Below are positions 9,121-18,110 of a stretch of 34,935 bases of DNA, piece by piece. The notes under the pieces are model-generated. The model was not told where the DNA came from, made no database searches, and worked only from the letters and a program-made list of their open reading frames with translations. The position numbers were made by a program, and so were the translations under genes. How positions within the stretch are numbered: the stretch's first letter is position 1; the number at the start of each line of letters is the position of its first letter. Source of the stretch: Nitrospira sp. Lineage in GTDB: Bacteria > Nitrospirota > Nitrospiria > Nitrospirales > Nitrospiraceae. The stretch spans positions 1-34,935 of the forward strand of contig JAICWG010000023.1 of the NCBI GenBank assembly GCA_025934915.1, read 5' to 3'.

Positions 9121-10587
9121 TTACTCCCAATCCATCCGATAGTTCGGCGCCTCTTTGGTAATGATCACGTCATGCACATGGCTCTCACGAAGGCCGGCCA
9201 CGGACTGTCGGATAAACACGGCATTCCGTTGTAAGTCGGCAATCGTTTTACAGCCGCAGTATCCCATGCCCGATCTCACACCGCCGACCAACTGATACAC
9301 CACGGCGGCCATGGGACCTTTATACGGAACACGGCCTTCAATCCCTTCGGGAACCAGCTTCTGAGCTGGGCGTCCTCCTTGCCCGTACCGATCCCCGCCT
9401 CCTCGCTCCATTGCACCGATGGAGCCCATGCCGCGATAGACCTTGTAGGTTCTGGCTTGATACAGCACTGTCTCGCCGGGAGACTCTTCCGTTCCGGCAA
9501 AGAGCCCGCCGAGCATCACAGAAGAGGCTCCGGCGGCCAAGGCCTTCGTGATATCGCCGGAAAACTTGATACCGCCGTCGGCAATGACCGGCACGCCACT
9601 GCCACGTAAAACTTTTGCGCAATCCGCGATGGCGGTCAACTGCGGCATCCCGGCGCCCGACACAATTCGTGTCGTGCAAATCGATCCCGGACCAACCCCG
9701 ACCTTCACCCCATCGACTCCAACTTTGAGGAGGTCCTTAGCCGCCTCCGACGTTCCAATATTTCCCGCCACCAGTTCGAGGTCCGGATATAACTTTTTGA
9801 TCATCTTCGCGGTATCCAGCACGGCTCGTGAATGACCGTGCGCCGTGTCGATCACCACAAGATCCACGCCGGACTTCCTGAGAAGGGTCACACGCTCTTC
9901 CGTATCCTGCCCAACGCCGACTGCCGCCCCGATCCGTAAACGCCCATGGCTGTCCTTGCACGCATTGGGATATTTGATCCGCTTTTCGATATCCTTGATG
10001 GTAATAAGGCCCTTGAGTTCAAACTGCTTGTTCACCACCGGTAATTTTTCGATCCGGTGCTCATGAAGAATTTCTTTGGCCTTCTCCAGGCTGGTGCCCT
10101 CCGGCGCCGTGATCAACCGGTCTCGCTTCATCACCTGCGACACCTTCATGTCCATCCTGGTTTCAAATCTTAAATCGCGATTGGTGAGGATCCCGACCAG
10201 TTTGCGTCCTTTGGTGACGGGGATGCCGGAGATCCGATATTTCGCCATCAGTTGATGTGCATCGCGGATCGTTTCGTCGGGAGAAATCGTGACCGGATCG
10301 AGGATCATGCCGCTTTCGGACTTCTTGACTTTATCCACCTCCATTGCCTGATCCACCGGAGACAGCACGCGATGAATGATCCCGATCCCTCCTTCGCGCG
10401 CCATCGCGATCGCCAGCCGAGACTCCGTTACCGTATCCATTGCCGCGCTGACGAGCGGGATATTGATCCGGATATTGCGCGAAACGAAGGTGTCGGTATC
10501 GACTTCGTTGGGCACAATCTGCGACTTGGCCGGTACAAGAACCACGTCGTCGTACGTCAGTCCCAATCGCGGTTCTTTATCAAGCAT
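9121..10587 (-). CDS. guaB: Inosine-5'-monophosphate dehydrogenase
   Basis: This 488-residue enzyme oxidises IMP to XMP with NAD, the committed step to guanine nucleotides. The TIM barrel starts at [14 protein letters not shown] and is interrupted by a CBS pair (about 95-205; [35 protein letters not shown]). The catalytic loop is [20 protein letters not shown] (Cys near 305). The phosphate-binding segment is [14 protein letters not shown], the mobile flap is [16 protein letters not shown], and the C-terminus is YRMDWE. The ATG at 10587 gives the canonical [14 protein letters not shown] start and has a GAGGGAG ribosome-binding site. Upstream codons in frame belong to the shadow of the NHL gene. 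It lies 10 nt after the NHL gene stop, so it can be read from the same transcript. Confidence 0.98.
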   Translation of the reverse strand: MLDKEPRLGLTYDDVVLVPAKSQIVPNEVDTDTFVSRNIRINIPLVSAAMDTVTESRLAIAMAREGGIGIIHRVLSPVDQAMEVDKVKKSESGMILDPVTISPDETIRDAHQLMAKYRISGIPVTKGRKLVGILTNRDLRFETRMDMKVSQVMKRDRLITAPEGTSLEKAKEILHEHRIEKLPVVNKQFELKGLITIKDIEKRIKYPNACKDSHGRLRIGAAVGVGQDTEERVTLLRKSGVDLVVIDTAHGHSRAVLDTAKMIKKLYPDLELVAGNIGTSEAAKDLLKVGVDGVKVGVGPGSICTTRIVSGAGMPQLTAIADCAKVLRGSGVPVIADGGIKFSGDITKALAAGASSVMLGGLFAGTEESPGETVLYQARTYKVYRGMGSIGAMERGGGDRYGQGGRPAQKLVPEGIEGRVPYKGPMAAVVYQLVGGVRSGMGYCGCKTIADLQRNAVFIRQSVAGLRESHVHDVIITKEAPNYRMDWE

Positions 10588-10597
10588 CGCTCCCTCT

Positions 10598-13558
10598 TCA
10601 AACGTTCTGCGTTCGTTGCGCTTTCTCCAACTCAGCCAGCTCCTCGGCCTCGTCCTGCAACCGCTCACTGCCTTCTTCCGCCGGCATGAATCGCTGCACC
10701 CGCGTGTTGCCGCTGTCGACGACAAAGACGCTCCCCTTCGCATCGACAGCGATCCCATACGGAAAATTGAACTGCCCGTCGCCGTTGCCAAACCCACCCC
10801 ACTGGGTGATGAAATTGCCCTCACGGTCGAACTTTTCGATCCGATGATTCCCCGTATCCGTCACGTAGACATCTCCGGCTCCGTCGATGGTGATACCCCA
10901 AGGCGAGCGCAATTGCCCGGCCTCCTGCGCCAAAGAACTGCTGGCATGCCCGGCGGTCGAACTGCCTCCCCACCTCGTCAACAGCTGCGGGAGGACGTTG
11001 GTGCTGGTGTCGAATTTTTGGATGCGGTGATTTCCCATATCGACGACATAGACCGCCCCGTCCTCTTGATCGACCGCCACCCCGCGGGGGAAGTAGAACT
11101 GCCCGTCCCCGTTGCCGAAGCTGCCCCAGGCCATGATGAACTCGCCGGACCTGTCGAATTTCTGCACACGGAAATTGGCGCTATCGACGACATAGACATA
11201 GCCGCGCACACGGTCGACCGCAATCCCCCAGGGGGCATTGAACTGTCCTTCGCCGTTTCCACGCGAACCGAACTTCATGAGATAGCCGCCGAGCTTCCCA
11301 TCAAACTTTTGAACCCGGTGGTTGTTGGTATCCACCACCCAAACATCGCCCTTGCCGTCGCAGGCAATACCGGTGGGATTGTGAAAATTCGAATTGGCCG
11401 AGCCGAAACTTCCCCACAGAATGATGAAGTTCCCGGCATTGTCGAACTTCTGCACGCGATTGTTGCCGTTGTCGACGACGAACATCGATCCTTGCTGGTC
11501 GACGCACAGGCCGTACATCGGCGCCATAAACTCTCCGCCATGCAACAGGGAGGCGCCTCGTCCTGGCTTCCCCCATTTCGAGACGCATAAATAGCCGGAC
11601 GTATTGACCAAAATTGTGGCGCTGGCCGGCGTGGAGACATTGTTGCCGATATCTTTGAACCACACATAAATGGTCTTGTGCCCATCTCCAGGCGAGAGAA
11701 TGAACGGAATCGTGGATCCGAACTTGATCGCCGGCGTCGCATCCACCCACCCTGGTGTCCCAGCCACCGGCGTGAGCGGACTTTCAGCAATAAAATACGC
11801 CCCGACCCCCGTGTCCAAATCGGTCGCCGAGATCGTCACCACGACATCGGGAGAATTGGTCATGAAGGCTCCATGATTGATCACTGCGTAAGGATTCTGC
11901 GGCGCTGTGATATCGATGAGTACGGGCGTCGCCGTCACTGCTTCCGACAGTCCGCTTTCCGTCCCGTCTTCGAACGACGCGGTCACGGCATAAAAATAGG
12001 GCGTATCGTTGGTGAGACCTTCGTGTGTATAGGGATTCGTCACGCCTTCGATCTTCGTCGCCCCCTCAAGCGTGACATGAGACGCGGTGCTGAAATAGAG
12101 ATTGTACGATTGCGCGCCGGACACCTCCAACCAGCTCAGGAAGACTTCCGTGTCACCGGCCTTGACAGCAAGGCTGCGGGGTGGTTGCACCCCACCGGTG
12201 TCTACCATTTGCGTCGTCTCACTATTCACCTCTTCTTCGGTCGGCACATATTTGAGGATTCGGTGATTGCCGCTATCGACGACGTACACACAGCCTTCCT
12301 TATCCACCGCGATGCCATAGGGGAAATTGACTTGCCCCTCCGTTTTCCCGCGGTTCCCGAATGAGCACAGGAACGTGCCGTTGCCGTCGAACTTCTGAAT
12401 CCGATGGTTGCCGCTGTCGACGACATAGACGTTGCCTAACGCGTCACACGCGATGCCCCACGGAGACTTGAACTGTCCGGGTCCATGGCCCTCTCGCCCC
12501 CACTTCGTCAAGAAACTCCCGCGGGCATCGAACTTTTGGATACGACTGTTGCTCTCGTCGGCGACATAAATGTTGCCGACGAAATCCACCGCGACCCCGC
12601 GCGGGAAAAAGAAGGCGCCGTCGAAGCTGCCGTCACGGCCCCACTTCAACAGCGGTTGGCCGTCGGCTTGGAATTTTTGAATGCGTGAGTTGCTCGTGTC
12701 GGAGACGTACACATTGCCGTCTTGATCCGTCGTAATGCCCCAGGGCACGTCGAATCGACCCATGTCGGCTCCACGCCAGGCGAACCCGAACTTACCCCAG
12801 GCTTTCTGCGCGTTGCCTTCGAGATCGAACTTCTGTACCCGGTTGTTGCCGCTATCGGCCACGTACACGGCATCGTCCGGCCCAACAGCCAACCCGCGAG
12901 GATAGTAAAACTGGCCTTCCTGTGGACTGGGTTCATCACCCCATCGAGCCAAGAATTTTCCAGTCTTATCGAATTTTTGGATCGAATGGTTATCGGTATC
13001 GGCTACGTAGATGTTGCCGTCCTTATCAAGTGCAATCCCCGTTGGCGAGTTCAACTCACCGTCGCCCACTCCTTCACAGCCGACGACCATGGCAAGGAGA
13101 TAGGGCGATGGAATGGCCATCACTTCTTGCGATTCGGGACTTTCGCCCTTCGGCGTGACGACGGTGACGACATAGTGGTAACAGGTGCCGTTGGCAAGAT
13201 CGTCATGGGTATAGGGACTAGAGGCGCCTTCCAAACAAGTCGCCTTATCTTTCTTCACACCGATCACACTCTTAAAATCTTCCGGCCCAGCGATGGGACG
13301 GGTCAGCTCTGAGAACTTGATCTGCACACCCTTGGTCGTCTGAAAATAGAGGTTGTAGTACATGGCATCCGGAACCGGATCCCACGTGACGGTAATGCGT
13401 CCATTGCCTGGTTTGGCTTGAACGTTCTGCGGAGGCGACGGCAGTTCTTCTTCCTCCACCACCGAATCTCCGCCACCCCACTCTCCCTGGATCCCTTCGA
13501 TACAGAGGAGGAACGGATTACATTTATATGTGTCGTCAAAAGGCCAAGTTCTCATCAC
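10598..13558 (-). CDS. Double six-bladed NHL propeller protein with fibronectin type III domains
   Basis: This 986-residue modular protein has a fibronectin-III-like domain (about 41-145; [19 protein letters not shown]). Six NHL repeats follow (about 155-445), each with a GIAxDxxGNxYVxDxxNxRIQKF core. Then come a second Fn3 domain (about 455-545), an Ig-like segment (about 545-655; [21 protein letters not shown]) and another six NHL repeats (about 660-960). A charged tail [15 protein letters not shown] closes it. Such propellers act as binding scaffolds. I see no classical signal peptide, membrane helix or catalytic motif, so the location is uncertain. GTG at 13558 and ATG at 13555 are both possible starts, with GAGG about 7-10 nt upstream. 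It heads the guaB block behind a recognisable promoter, an unusual neighbour for purine synthesis. Confidence 0.9.
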   Translation of the reverse strand: MMRTWPFDDTYKCNPFLLCIEGIQGEWGGGDSVVEEEELPSPPQNVQAKPGNGRITVTWDPVPDAMYYNLYFQTTKGVQIKFSELTRPIAGPEDFKSVIGVKKDKATCLEGASSPYTHDDLANGTCYHYVVTVVTPKGESPESQEVMAIPSPYLLAMVVGCEGVGDGELNSPTGIALDKDGNIYVADTDNHSIQKFDKTGKFLARWGDEPSPQEGQFYYPRGLAVGPDDAVYVADSGNNRVQKFDLEGNAQKAWGKFGFAWRGADMGRFDVPWGITTDQDGNVYVSDTSNSRIQKFQADGQPLLKWGRDGSFDGAFFFPRGVAVDFVGNIYVADESNSRIQKFDARGSFLTKWGREGHGPGQFKSPWGIACDALGNVYVVDSGNHRIQKFDGNGTFLCSFGNRGKTEGQVNFPYGIAVDKEGCVYVVDSGNHRILKYVPTEEEVNSETTQMVDTGGVQPPRSLAVKAGDTEVFLSWLEVSGAQSYNLYFSTASHVTLEGATKIEGVTNPYTHEGLTNDTPYFYAVTASFEDGTESGLSEAVTATPVLIDITAPQNPYAVINHGAFMTNSPDVVVTISATDLDTGVGAYFIAESPLTPVAGTPGWVDATPAIKFGSTIPFILSPGDGHKTIYVWFKDIGNNVSTPASATILVNTSGYLCVSKWGKPGRGASLLHGGEFMAPMYGLCVDQQGSMFVVDNGNNRVQKFDNAGNFIILWGSFGSANSNFHNPTGIACDGKGDVWVVDTNNHRVQKFDGKLGGYLMKFGSRGNGEGQFNAPWGIAVDRVRGYVYVVDSANFRVQKFDRSGEFIMAWGSFGNGDGQFYFPRGVAVDQEDGAVYVVDMGNHRIQKFDTSTNVLPQLLTRWGGSSTAGHASSSLAQEAGQLRSPWGITIDGAGDVYVTDTGNHRIEKFDREGNFITQWGGFGNGDGQFNFPYGIAVDAKGSVFVVDSGNTRVQRFMPAEEGSERLQDEAEELAELEKAQRTQNV

Positions 13559-13631
13559 GGTGTTGCCTCAGATTGTTTGTGGAACGATTCAGAAACAGTG
13601 GAACTTTCAATCGTTTAGACTTGGATTGGTC

Positions 13632-13661
13632 ACTTTAGCAAAGCAACGGAAATAGAGTCAA
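13632..13661 (-). promoter_or_regulatory. Putative sigma-70 promoter for the NHL-guaB-guaA block
   Basis: On the minus strand TTGACT (13661-13656) is separated by 18 nt from TAAAGT (13637-13632), about 75 nt upstream of the NHL gene start. The -35 box is near consensus, the -10 box is weak. Confidence 0.4.
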
Positions 13662-13703
13662 GGCAACGGCGATAGGCCTTCTGAAACATATATTAACGCG
13701 GCT

Positions 13704-13718
13704 CTATGGTATCCATAG
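13704..13718. repeat. Short inverted repeat in the divergent intergenic region
   Basis: CTATGG and CCATAG flank TAT as a perfect 6-bp inverted repeat. It lies between the minus-strand NHL gene and the plus-strand 57-aa ORF, about 45 nt upstream of the putative NHL promoter, so a regulator site is conceivable but unproven. Confidence 0.3.
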
Positions 13719-13795
13719 CTGGATCGATTACAATGCGTCGGTTACCCGTGGAAAACCCGTGATCAGATTTTTGACGATTCATAAGGTGAACCATC

Positions 13796-13969
13796 ATGAG
13801 AATGTTTCAGGTTCGACAAACTGTGACGTATGAACTGACGACATCAGCAGGAACGGAACAAGAAGCCATCCTGAAAGCCAAAGGCATTCCACTGGCTCAG
13901 TGGACTGCAGAGGCCGATGAGATCACGGCGGAGATGGTCGATGAGACCGATGAAATCGACGAATACTGA
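13796..13969 (+). CDS. Acidic 57-residue protein of unknown function
   Basis: The ORF reads MRMFQVRQTVTYELTTSAG at the start and DEITAEMVDETDEIDEY at the end, and stops with TGA at 13967-13969. AAGGTGA lies about 6 nt upstream of the ATG, a good ribosome-binding site. The N-terminal half looks like two short strands (FQVRQTVTYEL) and the second half is strongly acidic. It is divergent from the NHL gene and has no close neighbour on the same strand. I do not recognise a family; the length, RBS and coherent amino-acid composition support a real gene. Confidence 0.5.
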   Translation: MRMFQVRQTVTYELTTSAGTEQEAILKAKGIPLAQWTAEADEITAEMVDETDEIDEY

Positions 13970-14209
13970 GCGACGCTCATTCACTATTCCAGTTTCCAAG
14001 GACAGTGATGGCCTTTAGCCGACACTCACGTTGTTGCACCGCCGATGGTAAGGATCAAGGACTTTCGAGGAGAAGAGCTGCTGGCTCGTGATGGTCGCTG
14101 TGAGTCGGGCAGCTTATCCTCATGATCGCGCATCATCCCACTCGACACTGAAGTGCTTCGACGAAAGTCAACAAGCATTCGGGGCATCCTTTACAGCCGT
14201 ATACCGAGT

Positions 14210-14235
14210 AAAAAACCCCGCCCTACCGGGCGGGG
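14210..14235 (-). terminator. Strong Rho-independent terminator
   Basis: Perfect 8-bp GC stem CCCCGCCC/GGGCGGGG (14216-14223, 14228-14235) with loop TACC. On the minus strand it is followed directly by six T (14215-14210). It lies about 65 nt past the stop of the small membrane protein gene and fits as its terminator. Confidence 0.85.
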
Positions 14236-14301
14236 CATTCACATACGATTTTTCGTAATGGCATGCATAACTACTTCCTCTAATTCAGCGGAGCGAGCGC
14301 T

Positions 14302-14511
14302 TTACACTTCTTCTTCAACCAAAACCATGGAAGCTTTTCGCTCCTGTAACACTTTGACGTGTAACATTTCCAGGGAAGGCGCGTGCGCTGCCTCACCTTG
14401 CCGAACCTCATTCGCCGGCGACTCTGCAAATATTTTCGGCATCAGCATCGTGAGCACCATCCCCGCAATGATTGATGCAAACCAGATCACTACAATAGCC
14501 GACTCAGCCAT
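14302..14511 (-). CDS. Small single-pass membrane protein of unknown function
   Basis: This 69-residue protein begins MAESAIVVIWFASIIAGMVL and continues TMLMPKIFA, one clear transmembrane helix at about residues 4-28. A soluble tail of about 40 residues ends HVKVLQERKASMVLVEEEV. The ATG at 14511 is preceded by AAAGGACGGG; an in-frame ATG at 14541 would add MEEKKGRVPV but lacks an RBS. A strong terminator follows, showing that the minus strand is transcribed here. No family is recognised. The short N-terminal anchor with a cytoplasmic or periplasmic tail suggests an accessory subunit or regulator of a membrane complex, but no partner lies alongside. Confidence 0.6.
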   Translation of the reverse strand: MAESAIVVIWFASIIAGMVLTMLMPKIFAESPANEVRQGEAAHAPSLEMLHVKVLQERKASMVLVEEEV

Positions 14512-14697
14512 GACCGGTACCCGTCCTTTCTTTTCCTCCATCAAGATTTGTACGACGTGGGGTGAGCGCCATTGCTCAAAATCCCGTGATGGAATCGGGT
14601 CTCCACGATTTGCAGTGATATGCTCGCATCACCGCTTCAACATGGCCTACGATAAAATCAAGTAAGGGGAATGTCTTTGTCTTGGAGTCTGGCTCTC

Positions 14698-14728
14698 TTG
14701 ACAGAGAATGGTTGAGCTACGGTATATT
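14698..14728 (+). promoter_or_regulatory. Possible promoter of the AraC-family pseudogene
   Basis: TTGACA (14698-14703) and TATATT (14723-14728) are separated by 19 nt, slightly long. They lie about 100 nt before the first available start of the regulator remnant. Confidence 0.25.
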
Positions 14729-14774
14729 TGTTCGCGCGTCCCGCCCACTTTGCAGAACGTCCGGCCCTGCTTGA

Positions 14775-15426
14775 GTAAGGTCTCCGATAGAAGCACTGTT
14801 TGAAGTTCTCAAGTCCGTTAAGCTCAATGAAGCGATGTTCTTCAATGCTGAGTTTTCATCGCCCTGGTGTGCCTGTTCGGTGAACGGATGCGACGTGACG
14901 TCATATTTCTCGCCGAAGTCTCAGCAGATGATCATCTTTCACTTGTTGATTGAGGGAAGCGGCTATGCTCGGCTCGAAGGGACGGAGGCGTGCCCGATTT
15001 CATTGAAGGCAGGGGACATTCTGATCGTTCCGCACGGGGATGGACATCTCGGTCCGCCCGTCACACCGGTGGATCGCTCACAAGTGATCAAACAAGTTTT
15101 ATCTCAAGGTCTCAAAGTGACTTGTATGGGTGGAGGCGGGGACGTGACGAAGTTCAAAAGAGGTAGGAATTTCTCGCTCGGCGCGGGCAGTGCAGTGGCG
15201 TTGATATCTCTCGGAAATTCCGATGGCCTATCTCACATGATGGCGGCTTCAGCTCGGCGCACAAATGTTTACCTCCATAAACAGCAACGTGGTGCAGATC
15301 ACCAATGAAGTTGGGTGCGAATCCGAATCATCCTTCAACCGGGCATTCAAACGAAAATTCAGCCTTCCACAGGCCAAACTCCGTCTCGAATCGAAATTCG
15401 TTAGCCGCCACGCACCGGCGCATTAG
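14775..15426 (+). pseudogene. AraC-family regulator with cupin N-domain, internally deleted
   Basis: Translation from about 14787 gives IEALFEVLKSVKLNEAMFFN, then FSSPWCACSVNG, QQMIIFHLLIEGSGYARLEG and LKAGDILIVPHGDGHLGPPV. This is the typical N-terminal cupin domain of a common AraC subgroup. The frame ends at 15308. In another frame, 15295-15426 encodes ITNEVGCESESSFNRAFKRK and FSLPQAKLR, the second helix-turn-helix of the same family. Around 100 residues, including the first helix-turn-helix, are missing between them, and no good start codon is seen before the ATG at 14835. It is therefore a decayed regulator that cannot bind DNA normally. Confidence 0.75.
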
Positions 15427-15438
15427 CAACAAACCTTG

Positions 15439-15470
15439 ACCGTGTCACACTTCCACTTTAACCGTGTCAC
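15439..15470. repeat. Direct repeats ACCGTGTCAC, possible IS21-type end
   Basis: ACCGTGTCAC occurs at 15439-15448 and again at 15461-15470, offset 22 bp, with a further partial TTTGACACTC at 15483-15492. Spaced GTGTCAC-type repeats are what IS21-family ends look like. It lies 12 nt past the AraC remnant, so it may be the scar of an insertion that destroyed that gene. No transposase is left. Confidence 0.35.
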
Positions 15471-15571
15471 CAGCTATTGAGAGTTTGACACTCGCTACCG
15501 GTGCTTTTGGCCAATTACTTGACTGCACAGACATGGAGCCACATAATAAGCCCCGCTAGACCCCGCCGCGG

Positions 15572-15655
15572 TCACTGACTCTTCTTGTAGACGACCAAGC
15601 CACCCACGAAAATCGCGACCATGACGGAGGCGAATATTAAGAAGGTAGTGTCCAT
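15572..15655 (-). CDS. 27-residue single-helix membrane microprotein
   Basis: The ORF encodes MDTTFLIFASVMVAIFVGGL followed by VVYKKSQ: an acidic N-terminus, one hydrophobic helix of about 20 residues and a Tyr-Lys-Lys tail, which predicts N-out/C-in topology. A near-perfect ribosome-binding site, AAAGGAGTGAGCC, precedes the ATG, far better than chance spacing would give. Size and topology resemble small subunits of respiratory complexes (CydX- or CcoQ-like), but no motif links it to one and no oxidase gene lies nearby. It is too short for routine gene callers. Confidence 0.55.
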   Translation of the reverse strand: MDTTFLIFASVMVAIFVGGLVVYKKSQ

Positions 15656-16325
15656 GGCTCACTCCTTTCGTTCGTACTAAGAACTTAGACGTTGCGTTTT
15701 TCTCGCCTTGCTTTCTCAAAGAGAGCCTTAGACGCTCTGAACTTCTATCCCCGTCTCAGGCTCATTGAACCTTGTTAAATAGATTTGCACGGGCGACCCT
15801 TCCTACTATAAAAAGGCCACCCGCGCATGGCGCTTAGGACGCCGAGAGAATCTCTTATTATGAAGAGGACCCGCGCGAAGATATGGGTTTAGGTTGAGGA
15901 GTGCTTCGTTAGAAAGCACTGAAATTCACTTGCCAGCTATCGTATCCATACGCGCCGGTTCGGAATCTCCACCATGGCACATCAACGTTAGCGCATTGAG
16001 TCCCCTACGCGGGGAACGCGACAGCCGATGGAGAACCGGCTAGCGTGACTGGCAAGATACCCGCCCATGACTCGACGGGGCGACGTGATCCGGTGGACTA
16101 AGGTCTTCCATCTTAACCCCCTCTTGCTTCGGAAGGACTCAGAGGATTGTCGAACACCTCACATCAGTGACTATTTCTTCATTACTCCTCTTCAATCCCT
16201 TATGTCAACTAAAACAATCCATGCAGCGTTGGGTATGTACACGCATAAGATATGTCGCTCTTTCACTGAATGGATCGCATGGTTACCGGCTGGTTTTCAG
16301 AAGAGCCTGGGCGTCCGCATCATTA
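15656..16325. other. Gene-poor stretch
   Basis: No convincing coding region is seen on either strand. Open frames on the plus strand from about 16067 onward lack ribosome-binding sites and are partly shadows of the minus-strand gene at 16326-17306. A 7-bp hairpin AGTGCTT/AAGCACT (15900-15906, 15914-15920) has no T tract. The stretch may hold the promoter of the microprotein. Confidence 0.5.
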
Positions 16326-17306
16326 CTACCGTTGCACACGGAGAATGGGGCCGAGCGCCAACCATTTCGTCGGACCCAAGGCGGACATATGAGGCAAGTG
16401 AGCGACGTACCAGAATACAACGTCTTGCTCCTGCACTCCCTGATTATCTTCATCGTATCCCAGTTGACCTCGCGCTCCGAAACTCCACGGCACGTCCTCG
16501 CTTGCGTTGGCTCGGCGAATCGCAACATCAATGTCTGCAAATCCGTCTCGTTCGCCGTCATCCTTCAGCGGAACATACCCGGTACCGGGCAGAATCCAAA
16601 CTCCATGGCCGTTCAGTTGATCACGAACCAGCCAAGTTTTGTGTAGCGCGGGAATTCTGACATCGTTCTGCTCATTCGTATATTTCCGCCAGCCTGGTCC
16701 CCACCCACGATCCGATTCTCCTTCCTCATGGACAAAGACCTGATCCATGCCGTTGCCGTTGATGTCGAAATCGAAGCGCCAATAGGGATGATGGTTGTGA
16801 TTGGTGTTGCAAGACAGCCCGCGGCTGTGAAGCACGGGACGGAGTTCGCCGTCCTCCGACAGATGCCACGATTGATAAATGTGGTATTCGCCGATCCGAG
16901 CGTACGCCCCCACTTCGAGCCACTTCACATTATTCTGGGTGGCGTTCTCCATGCAGACTTTCTGATTACCGCAGTTGACGATCGGCACGAGGTCCTGCCA
17001 TCGCAGACGATCTTGAAACGGCCCGCACCGTCCGCTGTCGACCCGTGAACCAAACCAGGTAAAAGGATTCCACCAGACCCGCTCTTTAACGTACTTCACT
17101 CGGATGACCGGCATGCTCGCCTTGGCGAGAATGAGCTCATCCGCATACTTCACATTTCGCAGAGCCAATCCTGTATTGTCCCGAACTTCCCAGTCGAAAC
17201 TCCAACGTCCCCAGTCCACATGCTCGGATTGCGTCTCGGCAAACAAGGGCTCGGACGACCAGAAGGCACAGAGCATGATCACTGCGCTCAACCAGATTCG
17301 TTTCAT
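16326..17306 (-). CDS. Exported copper-amine-oxidase-like catalytic domain protein
   Basis: This 326-residue protein has a clear signal peptide (MKRIWLSAVIMLCAFWSSEP, cleavage near FAE, residue 23-24). The body follows the C-terminal catalytic domain of copper amine oxidases: GLALRNVKYADELILAKASM (about 46-65), RVDSGRCGP where the catalytic Asp loop would lie, and GEYHIYQSWHL (about 139-149) where the topaquinone Tyr segment is expected. NHNHHPYWRFDFDINGNG (about 169-186) supplies an H-x-H copper pair, and VVFWYVAHLPHM (about 297-307) could give the third His. The TPQ context is not the classical N-Y-D/E, so catalysis is uncertain. The ATG at 17306 has AGAGGGA just upstream; a GTG at 17321 would overlap the previous stop. 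It is the last gene of a five-gene operon. Confidence 0.75.
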   Translation of the reverse strand: MKRIWLSAVIMLCAFWSSEPLFAETQSEHVDWGRWSFDWEVRDNTGLALRNVKYADELILAKASMPVIRVKYVKERVWWNPFTWFGSRVDSGRCGPFQDRLRWQDLVPIVNCGNQKVCMENATQNNVKWLEVGAYARIGEYHIYQSWHLSEDGELRPVLHSRGLSCNTNHNHHPYWRFDFDINGNGMDQVFVHEEGESDRGWGPGWRKYTNEQNDVRIPALHKTWLVRDQLNGHGVWILPGTGYVPLKDDGERDGFADIDVAIRRANASEDVPWSFGARGQLGYDEDNQGVQEQDVVFWYVAHLPHMSALGPTKWLALGPILRVQR

Positions 17307-17317
17307 CTCATTCCCTC

Positions 17318-18106
17318 TCACGAGCGAGGCGGTTCTTCTCCGGCCTCCAGGACCTTCTCCTCGGTCAAATCAACGACCGCCCAATATTTTGGATCTCCAT
17401 CCTGCCCTTGGGAAAATGTGATCCAGATCGTACGGTGGGCATAGCCGGGATCGTTCCTGAAAAACCCCCGGTCTGGTTGCAGCAGTAATCCGTGGCCTTG
17501 GAGTTGCTCAACCTTGCCTGCGAGACGAGGGTCGGCTTTGGCCAATTCAATCCCTCGAAGGACATCTTGTTGTCCTTCCGGAAGTAGATAGCCTTCGAGG
17601 CGAGAGGCGCTGAACAGGTTTTCCCCCTTCATACGGACTTCCACGGCAACGTTTTGGCTATAGCTGTAGTACACGAGCCTCGCCAGACCGACGGCATCGC
17701 GACAGCAACCAAACGAAAGCTTGCCTTCGGGCGGCATACGATCGGCGTCGATAAACGCCCATCGGCTCCCGAGAAGTGTGGTGACGCGCGAATCGCGTTC
17801 GGCGGCTTTCCGTAAGACTGCAACCTCGTTCGTGGTCAACACAGTCGAGACATTCGTGGACCGCTTCATGGCGGTATCCGAAACGGCCCCAACCATTTTT
17901 GGCTTGTGGTGACCGGCAATGTCGTCGCCGATAAATTGGAGCATATGCGGAGAAGGGGGCTTATCGGGCAACGTGATCTTCCGCACGGGGGTCTCCGGAT
18001 CTTCTGGGCCGAATGGATCTCGGGAGCCGGCATCAAGGCTGCAGCCATAGCCGATGCCCGTGACCGTCACTAGAAGGAGAGTTCGCCATCCCATTCGGTA
18101 TGTCAC
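17318..18106 (-). CDS. Lipoprotein resembling the N2/N3 region of copper amine oxidases
   Basis: This 262-residue protein starts with a lipoprotein signal (GWRTLLLVTVTGIGYGC, lipidated Cys near residue 22). The region TTNEVAVLRKAAERDSRV to VDLTEEKVLEAGEEPP follows the order of the small alpha/beta domains that precede the catalytic domain in copper amine oxidases. The best matches are GQQDVLRGIELAKADPRLAG (an elements-of-N3 helix) and YWAVVDLTEEKV (the strand after it). The catalytic domain is encoded by the very next gene, so the enzyme seems to be split into a membrane-anchored and a periplasmic part. GTG at 18106 or ATG at 18094 may start it; neither has a strong RBS, and the gene begins 4 nt after the previous stop, suggesting coupling. 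Confidence 0.7.
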   Translation of the reverse strand: MTYRMGWRTLLLVTVTGIGYGCSLDAGSRDPFGPEDPETPVRKITLPDKPPSPHMLQFIGDDIAGHHKPKMVGAVSDTAMKRSTNVSTVLTTNEVAVLRKAAERDSRVTTLLGSRWAFIDADRMPPEGKLSFGCCRDAVGLARLVYYSYSQNVAVEVRMKGENLFSASRLEGYLLPEGQQDVLRGIELAKADPRLAGKVEQLQGHGLLLQPDRGFFRNDPGYAHRTIWITFSQGQDGDPKYWAVVDLTEEKVLEAGEEPPRS

Positions 18107-18110
18107 AGTC

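Noticed and set aside
16067..16660. Plus-strand frame of 197 codons
   Set aside because: Mostly antisense to the amine-oxidase-like gene, which has a signal peptide, conserved motifs and operon context; the plus-strand frame has none.
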